From GCA-001735895 sp964651385 (GTDB taxonomy: Bacteria > Pseudomonadota > Gammaproteobacteria > GCA-001735895), in NCBI GenBank assembly GCA_964651385.1, contig CAZYYM010000041.1:1-27850 (forward strand): 27,850 nt of DNA, read 5' to 3'. Under the pieces are notes generated by a model. It was not told the origin of the DNA. It saw nothing but the letters and a program-made list of their open reading frames with translations, and searched no databases. A program made the translations under genes and the position numbers. Of this stretch, positions 1-9,044 are shown one piece after another; within the stretch, counting starts at the first letter, position 1, and each line of letters starts with the position of its first letter.

Positions 1-2
1 TT

Positions 3-2597
3 ACCAGTAGCGGCACCACTACCAGCATAAACGCTTGCCATACGCCCATGATGCAACAATATCTTCGCATCAAGGCGGATTACCCGGAAACGCTGGTATT
101 TTATCGCATGGGTGATTTCTACGAATTATTCTTCGCCGATGCCAAAAAGGCCTCGGCGCTGCTTGATATCGCTTTGACTCAACGTGGCAAATCGGCCGGG
201 GAACCCATCCCAATGTGTGGTTTACCTTATCATGCGGTAGATAGTTATCTGGGAAAACTGGTTCGCGCCGGCGAATCGGTAGCCATTTGCGAACAAATTG
301 GTGACCCAGCAACCAGCAAAGGGCCGGTCGAACGAGCAGTTAAACGAGTTATCACACCTGGCACCTTAACCGAAGAAGCCCTGTTACAGGACCGCCATGA
401 GAATCTGCTCTGCTGTATTTATCGACAACAGTCTCAATGGGGACTCGCGGCAATTGAAATTAGCTCGGGTCGATTTACCGTCAGCCAGATCGATAGCGAC
501 GATTTACTCAATAGCGAAGTAGTGCGCCTCAATCCGGCTGAAATTATTTACTGTGAGGAGCAGGAATTACCGCTCGATAACAGCACCCTGAGACGCGCGC
601 ACCCCATGCCACCATGGTATTTCGAATTCGATACCACCACCCGTCTGCTTTGTGAGCAGTATAAAACCAGAGACTTGAAAGGGTTTGGACTAACCGATTT
701 CCCGCTCGCGGTTTGCGCCGCTGGCTGTCTGTTGCAATATATTCAGGACACATTAAAAACCGAGATTCCGCATATCCAGCCGATTCGCACCGATCAGGTA
801 TCTGAAGTACTACTGATTGATGCCAATAGCCGGCGTAATCTTGAACTAACAGAGGCAATCAATCCTCAGGCGGGCGAGCACAACTTGTTAAAGACGATTA
901 ATTATTGCTCGACTGCCATGGGACACCGGGAACTGACTCGTTGGCTACAGAAACCGCTGCGCGATCAAAAACAGGTACAGCTACGACATCACGCTGTCGG
1001 CTGCCTGCTGTACAACCGATTCTTCGAAACAATCAGCGGGCAAATACATTCTGTCGGCGACATCGAACGCATTCTCGCGCGCATTGCGTTGTTAAGTGCC
1101 CGACCTCGCGATTTATCTACCCTGAGCGCAACACTTCAATTGTTACCTGAATTACAAAATGTTCTGGCGGACATCGACAGTCCCCTGGTAAAACAGTTGC
1201 TTGTTGAAATATCGACGCATCCCACCGTGGTCAATCGTTTGCAATCCGCTATTATTGACGAACCCCCGGTACTCATTCGCGATGGCGGTGTAATCAGGAC
1301 AGGTTTTGATCGCGAACTCGACGAGCTTCGCGAACTCAGTGCAAACGCCGATCAGTTCCTCCTTAACCTCGAAAATCAGGAGCAACAAAAAACCGGTATC
1401 AATACCCTCAAGGTTGCCTATAACCGCGTGCACGGTTTTTACATCGAAGTCGGTAAGAATCAGAGTCAAGCGATACCGGCCGACTACCAACGCCGACAAA
1501 CCCTGAAATCTGTAGAACGATACATTACCCCGGAATTGAAAGCCTTCGAAGACAAGGTACTCAGCGCTAGAGAAAGATCGCTAACGCGGGAAAAATATCT
1601 GTACGACCAGTTGCTGAAAGAATTCGCCGATGCGCTGAGTCCCCTGCAGAAAACGGCCAATGGACTGGCACAACTCGATTGCCTGATCAGTTTCGCTGTT
1701 TGTGCTGATCGCTTAAACTGGTCGGCCCCCAAACTGGACGAATCACCCGGCATCAACATCCGTGGTGGCAGACACCCGGTAGTTGAACAGGTATTACAGC
1801 AGGCTTTTACCGCGAACGATACCAGCCTCGACCGAGATCGTAGCATGTTGCTCATCACCGGTCCGAATATGGGTGGAAAGTCAACCTATATGCGCCAGAA
1901 CGCATTGATTATCATACTCGCGTATATGGGCAGTTATGTGCCCGCCGATGAGGCTCGTATCGGGCCGATTGACCAGATCTTCACCCGAATTGGAGCCAGT
2001 GATGACCTCTCTAGCGGCCGCTCGACATTCATGGTGGAAATGACCGAAGCCGCCAATATTTTAAACAACGCGACTGCCAGGAGTCTGGTTCTAATGGATG
2101 AAATCGGTCGTGGCACCAGTACCTTCGACGGTCTCGCACTGGCCTGGGCCTGTGCTGATCACCTCGCACAAAAATCACGCGCATTCACTTTGTTTGCGAC
2201 GCATTATTTTGAACTGACGCACCTGCCCCAACAATATGACAACATTCGAAATGTCCATCTCGATGCAGTTGAACATGGCGATGACATTATTTTTATGCAC
2301 CGTTTAAAATCCGGCCCGGCTAATCAGAGCTACGGATTGCAAGTTGCCAAACTGGCGGGTATACCAACTGAAACGATCGGTCTGGCACGTCAGAAATTGC
2401 AACTGCTTGAACAACAAGCAAAACAAAATGGGCCTCAAATCGATTTATTCAGCACTGTTGAAGTTGAACCGGCGGATACCAACAGCCACCCATTAGTAGA
2501 GGCGATGGCCGCATTGAATCCGGATGAACTCAGCCCGCGCGAAGCACTGGATGCTTTATATCGCTTAAAAGAGCTGGCGCAAGCCAGGATCGAATAG
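3..2597 (+). CDS. mutS: DNA mismatch repair protein MutS (5' end outside window)
   Basis: MutS recognises mispaired and looped bases and, as an ATPase clamp with MutL, starts strand-directed repair. The frame is open from base 3 and reads ...NACHTPMMQQYL before the first ATG at 48. Family members normally have about 10-15 residues before the conserved HTPMMQQYL, so the true start lies upstream and this is a partial CDS. Counting from the ATG at 48, the mismatch-reading F-x-E motif (GDFYELF) is near residue 24. The P-loop GPNMGGKST is near 605, followed by the LSSGRSTF signature and the Walker B stretch LVLMDEIGRGTSTFDG near 683. The C-terminal dimerisation helices (SPREALDALYRLKEL) are present. 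The length is normal for MutS1 (about 855 residues). fdxA follows about 100 bases downstream on the same strand, a common gammaproteobacterial arrangement. Confidence 0.97.
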   Translation, partial: TSSGTTTSINACHTPMMQQYLRIKADYPETLVFYRMGDFYELFFADAKKASALLDIALTQRGKSAGEPIPMCGLPYHAVDSYLGKLVRAGESVAICEQIGDPATSKGPVERAVKRVITPGTLTEEALLQDRHENLLCCIYRQQSQWGLAAIEISSGRFTVSQIDSDDLLNSEVVRLNPAEIIYCEEQELPLDNSTLRRAHPMPPWYFEFDTTTRLLCEQYKTRDLKGFGLTDFPLAVCAAGCLLQYIQDTLKTEIPHIQPIRTDQVSEVLLIDANSRRNLELTEAINPQAGEHNLLKTINYCSTAMGHRELTRWLQKPLRDQKQVQLRHHAVGCLLYNRFFETISGQIHSVGDIERILARIALLSARPRDLSTLSATLQLLPELQNVLADIDSPLVKQLLVEISTHPTVVNRLQSAIIDEPPVLIRDGGVIRTGFDRELDELRELSANADQFLLNLENQEQQKTGINTLKVAYNRVHGFYIEVGKNQSQAIPADYQRRQTLKSVERYITPELKAFEDKVLSARERSLTREKYLYDQLLKEFADALSPLQKTANGLAQLDCLISFAVCADRLNWSAPKLDESPGINIRGGRHPVVEQVLQQAFTANDTSLDRDRSMLLITGPNMGGKSTYMRQNALIIILAYMGSYVPADEARIGPIDQIFTRIGASDDLSSGRSTFMVEMTEAANILNNATARSLVLMDEIGRGTSTFDGLALAWACADHLAQKSRAFTLFATHYFELTHLPQQYDNIRNVHLDAVEHGDDIIFMHRLKSGPANQSYGLQVAKLAGIPTETIGLARQKLQLLEQQAKQNGPQIDLFSTVEVEPADTNSHPLVEAMAALNPDELSPREALDALYRLKELAQARIE

Positions 2598-2620
2598 CCA
2601 GTCTGCTAAGGATAATAAAC

Positions 2621-2649
2621 TTGAAGTTTGATGGGTGCCTAATTAGACT
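2621..2649 (+). promoter_or_regulatory. Candidate sigma-70 promoter for fdxA
   Basis: TTGAAG (2621-2626) and TAGACT (2644-2649) are separated by 17 bases, about 50 bases before the fdxA start. The -10 box matches the consensus at only 4 of 6 positions, so this is a moderate candidate. Confidence 0.35.
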
Positions 2650-2699
2650 TTCGTCTTTCTATCAATTTAACAAAACCTACCACCGGCCAGGATAAATCA

Positions 2700-3023
2700 A
2701 TGACTTTTATTGTGCTTGAAAATTGTATCAAGTGTAAATACATGGACTGCGTCGATGTGTGTCCAGTCGACTGCTTCCATGAGGGCCCGAACTTCCTGGT
2801 CATCGACCCGGAAGAATGTATCGACTGCACACTCTGTGAACCCGAGTGCCCTGCCGAGGCCATTGTGTCAGAAGATGAATTGCCAGCAGATCAGGAACAT
2901 TTTCTCGCCCTGAACGAAGAATTATCACAATCCTGGCCGGTAATAACTGCCAGTAAACCACCGCCTGAAGATGCCGCAGAATGGGACGGCGTACCTGATA
3001 AAATGCAATACCTGGAAAGATAA
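2700..3023 (+). CDS. fdxA: 7Fe ferredoxin FdxA
   Basis: This is a small cytoplasmic electron carrier with one 3Fe-4S and one 4Fe-4S cluster, 107 residues, the usual FdxA length and closely similar to Azotobacter vinelandii ferredoxin I. The N-terminal cysteines are C9, C12, C17, C21 and C25. The second group is C40, C43, C46 and C50. By family analogy C9, C17 and C50 hold the 3Fe cluster, and C21, C40, C43 and C46 hold the 4Fe cluster. The C-terminal extension typical of FdxA (WDGV..K.Q.LER) is complete. AGGA at 2689-2692, seven bases before the ATG, is a good ribosome binding site. The redox partner is not shown by the context. Confidence 0.96.
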   Translation: MTFIVLENCIKCKYMDCVDVCPVDCFHEGPNFLVIDPEECIDCTLCEPECPAEAIVSEDELPADQEHFLALNEELSQSWPVITASKPPPEDAAEWDGVPDKMQYLER

Positions 3024-3105
3024 TCTGGCAGATTGTTATATTATTGCTATATTCAATAGTATAAATACTCGCCGATAAAGGTGCCGTTACAGGAGTACAA
3101 ATACT

Positions 3106-3474
3106 ATGGCAAAAATACTCGCAGTAGATGATATGCGCAGCATGCGAGATCTGGTTAAATCCGTTCTGGAAAAACGCGGTCATCAAGTCGATATCCATGA
3201 AAGCGGCGACGAGGCACTCGAATATGCACAGTCCAATCAGGTTGATCTGGTTATCACCGATATTAATATGCCCAAAATGAGCGGTCTCGATTTGGTTGAA
3301 GAATTAAGAAAATTACCCGAGTACGCGAAAATACCGATTCTGATGTTGACTACCGAGAGTACCGACGACAAAAAACATCAGGCACGCTCACTGGGTGCCA
3401 ACGGCTGGATTCAAAAACCGTTTAATCCGGAACGCCTGGCTACCGCAGTTGAGAAAATAATGTCCCGCGCCTGA
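3106..3474 (+). CDS. Single-domain response regulator (CheY-like)
   Basis: A stand-alone phosphoacceptor receiver domain of 122 residues with no output domain. The acidic pocket is D8/D9, the phosphorylated aspartate is D52 (in VITDINMPKMSG), the switch threonine is T82 and the conserved lysine is K104 (in IQKPF). All key residues are present, so it should be active. AGGAG at 3091-3095, ten bases before the ATG, supports the start. There is no histidine kinase, chemotaxis or pilus-twitching gene beside it, so its partner is unknown. It could belong to a CheY, PilH or other signalling branch. Confidence 0.9.
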   Translation: MAKILAVDDMRSMRDLVKSVLEKRGHQVDIHESGDEALEYAQSNQVDLVITDINMPKMSGLDLVEELRKLPEYAKIPILMLTTESTDDKKHQARSLGANGWIQKPFNPERLATAVEKIMSRA

Positions 3475-3514
3475 ACCGAAAAAACTGCCCTTTGTTTTAT
3501 AGGTCGTATCTTTT

Positions 3515-3531
3515 GGGGTTTTAAAAACCCC
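3515..3531. terminator. Inverted repeat between convergent genes, possible bidirectional terminator
   Basis: A GGGGTTTT...AAAACCCC palindrome with one central base lies between the 3' ends of the CheY-like gene (plus) and the metX-like gene (minus). The position suits a shared terminator. A clear T-run after the stem is missing on either strand, so the call is tentative. Confidence 0.4.
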
Positions 3532-3606
3532 GCTCTCGGTGCCAAAGCACTCGGAAACCGGAAAAAATAAAAAAGAATAGGTAACTCCTCCATACTACTT
3601 TAATCG

Positions 3607-4749
3607 CTAACCTAAAGCGCCAAGAAATTTGTTCACCACCGGAGAAAAGTGCGCATCGTCGACTAGAAAGGCATCGTGTCCATTTATCGAATCGATTTCG
3701 ACGTATTCAACCTCGGTGTTGGTCCGTTGTAAGCTCTCGGCAATCTCTTTCTGCTGCCTGGACGGGAACAGGATATCGGTAGTGACGCCGACCACCAGGG
3801 CTTTCCTTACTATAATTTTAGACATCCCGGCATCAATGGTTCCGCCGTGTTCGGCGATGTCAAACAAATCCATGGCCCGTGATAAATACTGATAACTATT
3901 TGCGTCGAAGCTATGGATAAATTTCTGGGCGTTATATTCGAGATAATTTTCTATTTCAAACTCATGTTGAAACGGTTTGCCGCTGAGTTTTTCAGCCGGT
4001 ATTTTACTTCGATCAAATTTCGAATTCCATTCATCCGCTGCACGGTAGGATACCAGCCCAAGTTTACGCGCCTGCGCCATGCCATTAAGCGGCTCCTGAC
4101 CTTTTTTGTATTGACCATTGTTCCAGGCCGGATCACCACGAATGATTTCGCGCTGAAGCGAGCGTATTGCAATCGTCAGTGGCAGCGCCTGAGTTGCTGC
4201 AGAAATCGAGATGAGATATTCGATGTCGTTCGGAAACTGCATCGCGTAAGACAAAGACGCCATGCCACCCATCGAGGAGCCTACTGCAGCAAACAGACGC
4301 TCTACACCGAGTTCAAGCATTAACAATTTACCAGCTCTGGCGATATCTTCGACAGTGAGACAGGGGAATTCGGTGCCGTACCGTTTTCCGGTAGACGGAT
4401 TAATAGAAGTCGGACCGGTACTGCCGTGGCAACCGCCCAGCGAATTCATACAAACCACGAAAAATCGATTTGTATCGATAGCCTTACCCGGACCTACCAT
4501 ATACTCCCACCAGCCCGGCGAGGGGTCTTCTGCCGAAGAAGCGGCGTGTGCGCTGGGCGACAACCCGGTAAATATTATGATGGCATTGTCGGCCTGATCT
4601 GACAGTATGCCCCAGGATTCATAAGCGAGCGTTACTTCGCTCAAGTGACCGCCTTTATACATCGAGAAGCCGTCGGTTTCGACACGGCTTAATTTGATAT
4701 AACGGGTGGCTTTGGTGGTGAAACTATAGGCGTTTTCTTGGTCTGCCAT
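3607..4749 (-). CDS. MetX-family O-acyltransferase, serine O-succinyltransferase-like
   Basis: An alpha/beta-hydrolase-fold enzyme of 380 residues that transfers an acyl group from acyl-CoA to a hydroxy amino acid. The catalytic triad can be read as S159 in GSSMGGM, D325 in GVTTDILFP and H358 in INGHDAFLV. Most automatic pipelines would call it homoserine O-acetyltransferase (methionine synthesis). Several stretches instead resemble the serine O-succinyltransferase branch known from Xanthomonas: GWWEYMVGPGKAIDTNRFF, NSLGGCHGSTGP, ALPLTIAIRSLQRE and DPAWNNGQY. That branch makes O-succinylserine for cysteine synthesis. Substrate and donor are inferred from recalled family patterns, not proven. 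It starts nine bases after the nadA stop, so the two are probably cotranscribed. Confidence 0.85.
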   Translation of the reverse strand: MADQENAYSFTTKATRYIKLSRVETDGFSMYKGGHLSEVTLAYESWGILSDQADNAIIIFTGLSPSAHAASSAEDPSPGWWEYMVGPGKAIDTNRFFVVCMNSLGGCHGSTGPTSINPSTGKRYGTEFPCLTVEDIARAGKLLMLELGVERLFAAVGSSMGGMASLSYAMQFPNDIEYLISISAATQALPLTIAIRSLQREIIRGDPAWNNGQYKKGQEPLNGMAQARKLGLVSYRAADEWNSKFDRSKIPAEKLSGKPFQHEFEIENYLEYNAQKFIHSFDANSYQYLSRAMDLFDIAEHGGTIDAGMSKIIVRKALVVGVTTDILFPSRQQKEIAESLQRTNTEVEYVEIDSINGHDAFLVDDAHFSPVVNKFLGALG

Positions 4750-4758
4750 ACGGCGTCT

Positions 4759-5853
4759 CTAAATATCCAGCATCCGCTGTAAAGCAATACGCGCGTTATC
4801 TGCGACCTCACTATCGACCGATATCCGGTTGACAATATTCCCATCGACCAGGTTTTCCAGAATCCAGGCCAGATGCTGTGGATCGATTCGGAACATCGTC
4901 GAGCACATACAAACCATCGGCGACATAAACTGCACGGTTTTATCATCTTTTTGCAGGGTCTGATGAAGACGATTAACCAGATTCAACTCAGTACCGACCA
5001 GCCAGTGGGTTCCCGCTTCGGCTGCTTCGATGGTCTTGATAATATACTCGGTGGAACCGACGTAGTCCGATTGCTGGCAGACTTCGAAGCTGGCTTCCGG
5101 GTGAGAAATAACTTTACCTTCGGGTACTTCGCGTCGAAAATTATCGATTTGCTCGGGTTTAAACATTTGATGGACCGAGCAAAAACCTTTCCACAAGATA
5201 ATTTTTGCTCGCTCAATTTGCTCGGTACTCAAACCACCCATCGGCAGATCGTAATCCCAGACAACCATGTCCTCGAGTGGAATATCCATCTTGAAACCGG
5301 TGTTTCGACCCAGATGCTGATCGGGAAAGAACAAAACTTTCTCTCGCCGCGCAAACGACCATTCGAGAATGCTTTGCGCATTGGTCGAAGTACAGACGAT
5401 GCCACCGTGACGTCCACAAAATGATTTCAAGTCGGCGGCCGAATTGATATAGGTTACTGGTGTTATGACTTCATCGGCATTGATTATTGAATTTAATTCA
5501 GACCAGGCACGCTCAACCTGTTCCAGGTCGGCCATATCTGCCATCGCACAACCTGCAGATAAATCGGGCAGAATAGACACCTGCTCCGGACGCGAAATAA
5601 TGTCAGCAACTTCGGCCATAAAATGCACCCCGCAGAACACAATAAACTCCGCATTGGAATTGGCGGCCTGACGCGACAGCTTCAGGGAATCACCCGAAAA
5701 ATCGGCATGCTGAAAGACTTCATCCCGTTGGTAATGGTGCCCGAGTATTACTACTCGATCGCCTAACGCAGATTTTGCACGGCGAATACGCTGATCGCAG
5801 TCGTCATCGCTCAAGGAGACGTAAGGTTGCAATTCTATCGGGTTAGCTACCAT
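4759..5853 (-). CDS. nadA: Quinolinate synthase NadA
   Basis: NadA condenses iminoaspartate with dihydroxyacetone phosphate to quinolinate in NAD synthesis, using an oxygen-sensitive 4Fe-4S cluster with three cysteine ligands. The 364-residue protein shows the expected cysteines: C102 in DLSAGCAMAD, C225 in GFCSVHQMF and C315 or C317 in MVCMCSTM. Other family marks are GHHYQRDEVFQ near residue 38, CTSTNAQSI near 154 and VGTELNLVNRL near 286. It lies 59 bases after aspS and 9 bases before the MetX-family gene on the same strand. NadB and NadC are not in the window. Confidence 0.96.
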   Translation of the reverse strand: MVANPIELQPYVSLSDDDCDQRIRRAKSALGDRVVILGHHYQRDEVFQHADFSGDSLKLSRQAANSNAEFIVFCGVHFMAEVADIISRPEQVSILPDLSAGCAMADMADLEQVERAWSELNSIINADEVITPVTYINSAADLKSFCGRHGGIVCTSTNAQSILEWSFARREKVLFFPDQHLGRNTGFKMDIPLEDMVVWDYDLPMGGLSTEQIERAKIILWKGFCSVHQMFKPEQIDNFRREVPEGKVISHPEASFEVCQQSDYVGSTEYIIKTIEAAEAGTHWLVGTELNLVNRLHQTLQKDDKTVQFMSPMVCMCSTMFRIDPQHLAWILENLVDGNIVNRISVDSEVADNARIALQRMLDI

Positions 5854-5912
5854 AATTCTGGCTCGAGTCAGAGTGGTTGAAAAATTTTAACATTTGCTGG
5901 AGCCGCTGCCAA

Positions 5913-7691
5913 TCAGTCTCCTACCTGGGACTTACGCAAGCGTATCGACAACTCCCTGAGCTGGTTATCGCTGACCGGCGATGGGGCTGACGTGAGCAGG
6001 CAGGCAGCGGTCTGAGTTTTCGGAAATGCCATAACATCGCGGATCGACGTTGCGCCGGTCATCAGCATCACCAGCCGGTCGAGACCAAAAGCGATTCCGC
6101 CATGCGGTGGACAACCATATTTGAGGGCAGTAAGCAGGAATCCAAACTTGTCTTCGGCTTCCTGCTCATCGATACCGAGTAATTTAAGCACGCGTTGTTG
6201 CATGTCTACCTGATGGATACGGATCGAACCGCCACCAAGCTCGGTACCATTTAATACCATGTCGTAGGCCCGGGACAACATGCCACCAGGGTCCGCTTCC
6301 AGTTCATCGGCATCCTGTGTATTTGGCGCGGTAAAGGGATGATGCAACGCATTCCAGCGATTCTCGCGCAGGTCGTGATCGAACATAGGGAAATCGACAA
6401 CCCAGAGGAAATGCCATCCTTCTTCAACCAGGCCTAGATCCTGCGCCACTTTGATTCGCAGCGCACCCAACGATTCGTTGACGACGTTGGTTTTATCCGC
6501 GCCAAAGAATATCAAATCACCAGTTTTCGCAGCTGTACGAGAAAGAATTTCTTCGATCGCATTATCCGGCAAAAACTTTAGTATTGGCGACTGCAATCCT
6601 TCGCGCCCCTGGTCGACATCGTTACATTTGATATAAGCCAGACCCCTGGCGCCGTATCGACCGACATACTCTGTGTAGCCATCGATTTCCTTGCGTGTGA
6701 GTGCATTCCCGCCCGGTACTCGAAGGGCGGCCACCCGGCCCTGAGGGTCATTCGCAGGACCGGAAAACACTTTGAATTCGACATTTGCGAGCAAATCAGA
6801 GATGGTTCGCAATTCCAGTGCAATGCGCATATCAGGTTTATCCGAACCAAACCGCTCCATCGCCTCGGCATAACTCATGCGCTGAAAATCGGCATCAATA
6901 TCGACTGCGAGTACGGTTTTAAAAAGGCCGCACACCATCTCTTCCATCAAACCCATAATTTCGCCTTCATCCATGAATGATGTTTCGATATCGAGTTGGG
7001 TAAATTCCGGCTGACGATCGGTACGCAGATCTTCGTCGCGAAAACAGCGGACTATTTGATAATAGCGATCCATACCCGACATCATTAACAGCTGTTTAAA
7101 CAACTGTGGCGACTGCGGTAACGCAAAAAAGGAACCGCTATGGGTACGACTCGGTACCAGATAATCGCGCGCCCCTTCGGGTGTGGCGCGGGTCAACATC
7201 GGGGTTTCGATATCGAGGAACTCGTTTTTCTCCAGCCAGCTGCGCATAAAATGCGTGACCTGGGCGCGCACCTGCATCCGATGCTGCATTTCGGGGCGGC
7301 GCAAATCCATGTAGCGGAATCGCAGGCGGACATCGTCGTGTACGTCGTCCTCATCGAGCTGAAACGGTGGTGTTTCCGAACTATTGAGAATTTCAAGCTG
7401 CCGGGCCAGCATTTCGACTTCCCCGGTTGACATCTCACTGTTAATCGTGCCTTCCGGGCGAATCCGGATAGTTCCAGTTACTTTAAGGACGTATTCGTTT
7501 CGAACCGATTCAGCGAGTGCGAACATAGATGCATGATCGGGATCAAATACAACCTGGAGGATGCCTTTTTTATCGCGTAGATCAACAAATATGACGCCGC
7601 CATGATCACGGCGGCGGTTCACCCATCCACAAACGGTGACTGTCTGATCGATGTGCTGCTGGTAAAGTTCTCCACAGAAATGCGTGCGCAT
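5913..7691 (-). CDS. aspS: Aspartyl-tRNA synthetase (features of the non-discriminating Asp/Asn type)
   Basis: A class II synthetase of 592 residues, bacterial type. It has an N-terminal OB-fold anticodon domain (about 1-105), the catalytic core with motif 2 (FRDEDLRTDRQPEFTQ) and motif 3 (GLDRLVMLM), and the bacterial GAD insertion in the middle. H30 (RRRDHGG) and G81 (RPEGTIN) occupy positions where discriminating enzymes such as E. coli AspRS carry Leu and Lys. His and Gly at these sites are typical of non-discriminating enzymes such as the Pseudomonas one, which also charge tRNA-Asn with aspartate. fmdB lies 78 bases upstream and nadA lies downstream. Confidence 0.97.
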   Translation of the reverse strand: MRTHFCGELYQQHIDQTVTVCGWVNRRRDHGGVIFVDLRDKKGILQVVFDPDHASMFALAESVRNEYVLKVTGTIRIRPEGTINSEMSTGEVEMLARQLEILNSSETPPFQLDEDDVHDDVRLRFRYMDLRRPEMQHRMQVRAQVTHFMRSWLEKNEFLDIETPMLTRATPEGARDYLVPSRTHSGSFFALPQSPQLFKQLLMMSGMDRYYQIVRCFRDEDLRTDRQPEFTQLDIETSFMDEGEIMGLMEEMVCGLFKTVLAVDIDADFQRMSYAEAMERFGSDKPDMRIALELRTISDLLANVEFKVFSGPANDPQGRVAALRVPGGNALTRKEIDGYTEYVGRYGARGLAYIKCNDVDQGREGLQSPILKFLPDNAIEEILSRTAAKTGDLIFFGADKTNVVNESLGALRIKVAQDLGLVEEGWHFLWVVDFPMFDHDLRENRWNALHHPFTAPNTQDADELEADPGGMLSRAYDMVLNGTELGGGSIRIHQVDMQQRVLKLLGIDEQEAEDKFGFLLTALKYGCPPHGGIAFGLDRLVMLMTGATSIRDVMAFPKTQTAACLLTSAPSPVSDNQLRELSIRLRKSQVGD

Positions 7692-7736
7692 GTTAATATG
7701 AATTTCCGAAAGTTAGGTAAGTTTTCTTAAATTGGC

Positions 7737-7750
7737 GGGCTAATTAGCCC
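7737..7750. promoter_or_regulatory. Perfect palindrome between fmdB and aspS
   Basis: A 14-base perfect palindrome, GGGCTAATTAGCCC, lies about 20 bases after the fmdB stop and 46 bases before the aspS start. It could be a protein-binding site or a small stem. There is no T-run to make it a convincing terminator. Confidence 0.3.
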
Positions 7751-7769
7751 TAATCAATGAAAGGGTGAT

Positions 7770-8084
7770 TTATGCGGCAGCATCCTTCTTTTTACCGGTA
7801 TCTTTTACCGCAGGCTTGTCTTCCTTTTTGACCGAATCCTGTTTGGCAGCATCCTTATTACCCGTATCATTTCTACCAGAATCTGTGAGATTTTTCTGAT
7901 TGCCTGACTTGAAATCAGTCTCATACCAGCCGGTACCGCTGAGCCGAAAACCGGGTGCCGAGATTTTCTTTTTCAGCGCCGACTCGCCACAGCTTGGGCA
8001 GTCTAAAAGTGGGGCGTCACTCAGCTTTTGCAAAGCCTCGTGTGCCTGACCACATTCGTTACAGATATACTCGTAAATTGGCAT
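7770..8084 (-). CDS. FmdB-family zinc-ribbon protein
   Basis: 104 residues. The N-terminal part is the FmdB/CxxC_CxxC regulatory-type zinc ribbon, MPIYEYICNECG, with cysteine pairs C8/C11 and C29/C32 and the typical SAPGFRLSGTGWYETDFK stretch that follows. From about residue 60 to the end it is a low-complexity tail rich in Lys, Asp, Asn and Ala, probably disordered. The FmdB family's role is poorly defined. The gene is usually found just upstream of aspS in gammaproteobacteria, as here. GGAG eight bases before the ATG is an acceptable ribosome binding site. Confidence 0.92.
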   Translation of the reverse strand: MPIYEYICNECGQAHEALQKLSDAPLLDCPSCGESALKKKISAPGFRLSGTGWYETDFKSGNQKNLTDSGRNDTGNKDAAKQDSVKKEDKPAVKDTGKKKDAAA

Positions 8085-8207
8085 CGTCTGTCTCCGTTAC
8101 TATTTCCAGCGCGACCGCGACATTGCCACGCTAACTCCAAAAAGGCACAGGATTCTATAATAGTATCCCGGATTTTCCAATCATTTCGGCTTCTAGACGG
8201 CGAGGTG

Positions 8208-8957
8208 CTATTCGAAATATCCCATATAATTGCCATCTAGATCAAATACCAGCCATGACCAGCCATAGCGACCGGAAAATAGCGCAACCATGACACGCTC
8301 CTCTGATTGATTATTATTGATCAACCATTCTTTAAAATTCTGACTACTTTGGTTGGCTTTAATCATGTTCATATACCTGCCTTGCCTGGATGCCAATGCG
8401 TTCGGCAATTCCGCCCGTGGTCTGTAAAGGTGCATCTGAGCATGCTCGGCTATATTCTGCTCGCGCTTAATTCGCCGAATTTTATCGATTTCCTCGGATT
8501 TAAGCGGGATTTCGGCAAATATTATAGGTATTGACTCATCGCTGTAGACACGCAGTTCATCCGGCGACTTAATTTGATCACCGTATTCTTTTTCTGTGGC
8601 TGAAACAACAATATTATCAAATATAATCAGTGATACGGGTCTTTGTAGGTAGGTAGTCACCACGCCATAAGCCAATGCGCCAATTTGAATAACAGCGATA
8701 ATGAAAAGATCGAATACAATTTCACGACGACTTTTGCCGAGATCAAATATCAGGAAAGTTAAAAGCGGCCCAAGTACCAGATCAACAGCAGCAACAATGC
8801 GCATACCCTGCCACCCACCGTCAATTGAAAAAAACGGTTGTGGATACCAGACGAAATAAATTAAATAGGCCAGATTAACAAAAATCACAGCACTTAATGA
8901 AAAGTGAACCGAAGCTGCTTTAAACTTGGTTTTAAGCAGAGCTCTACTGAATTTCAA
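8208..8957 (-). CDS. TfpX/TfpZ-family type IV pilin accessory protein
   Basis: 249 residues with three predicted membrane segments near the N-terminus (about 20-40, 54-72 and 80-103), then a soluble C-terminal domain. Family marks are YPQPFFSIDGGWQGMRI, DLVLGPLLTFLIFDLGKSRR and ALAYGVVTTYLQRPV. Members assist assembly or modification of particular type IV pilins and normally sit beside their pilin gene. No pilin gene is adjacent here, so the gene looks orphaned. The start is TTG at 8957, chosen because a strong AGGAG lies about six bases upstream. A good promoter lies at 9045-9073. Confidence 0.8.
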   Translation of the reverse strand: MKFSRALLKTKFKAASVHFSLSAVIFVNLAYLIYFVWYPQPFFSIDGGWQGMRIVAAVDLVLGPLLTFLIFDLGKSRREIVFDLFIIAVIQIGALAYGVVTTYLQRPVSLIIFDNIVVSATEKEYGDQIKSPDELRVYSDESIPIIFAEIPLKSEEIDKIRRIKREQNIAEHAQMHLYRPRAELPNALASRQGRYMNMIKANQSSQNFKEWLINNNQSEERVMVALFSGRYGWSWLVFDLDGNYMGYFE

Positions 8958-9007
8958 TAACTTCTCCTATAAAAATGTCGACTAAACCAGGGTTCGTAAA
9001 AAACTAT

Positions 9008-9039
9008 AACTCGTTGAATTACCTTTATTTAAACGAGTT
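9008..9039. promoter_or_regulatory. Inverted repeat at the transcription start of the pilin accessory gene
   Basis: AACTCGTT (9008-9015) and AACGAGTT (9032-9039) form a perfect 8-base inverted repeat with a 16-base gap. It covers roughly the first 30 transcribed bases expected from the promoter at 9045-9073, so it is either an operator or a 5' leader stem. Confidence 0.45.
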
Positions 9040-9044
9040 TATTT

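Noticed and set aside
3024..3105. Sigma-54 promoter before the CheY-like gene (TGGCAG ... TTGC)
   Set aside because: The distance between the GG and GC elements is too long for a sigma-54 site.
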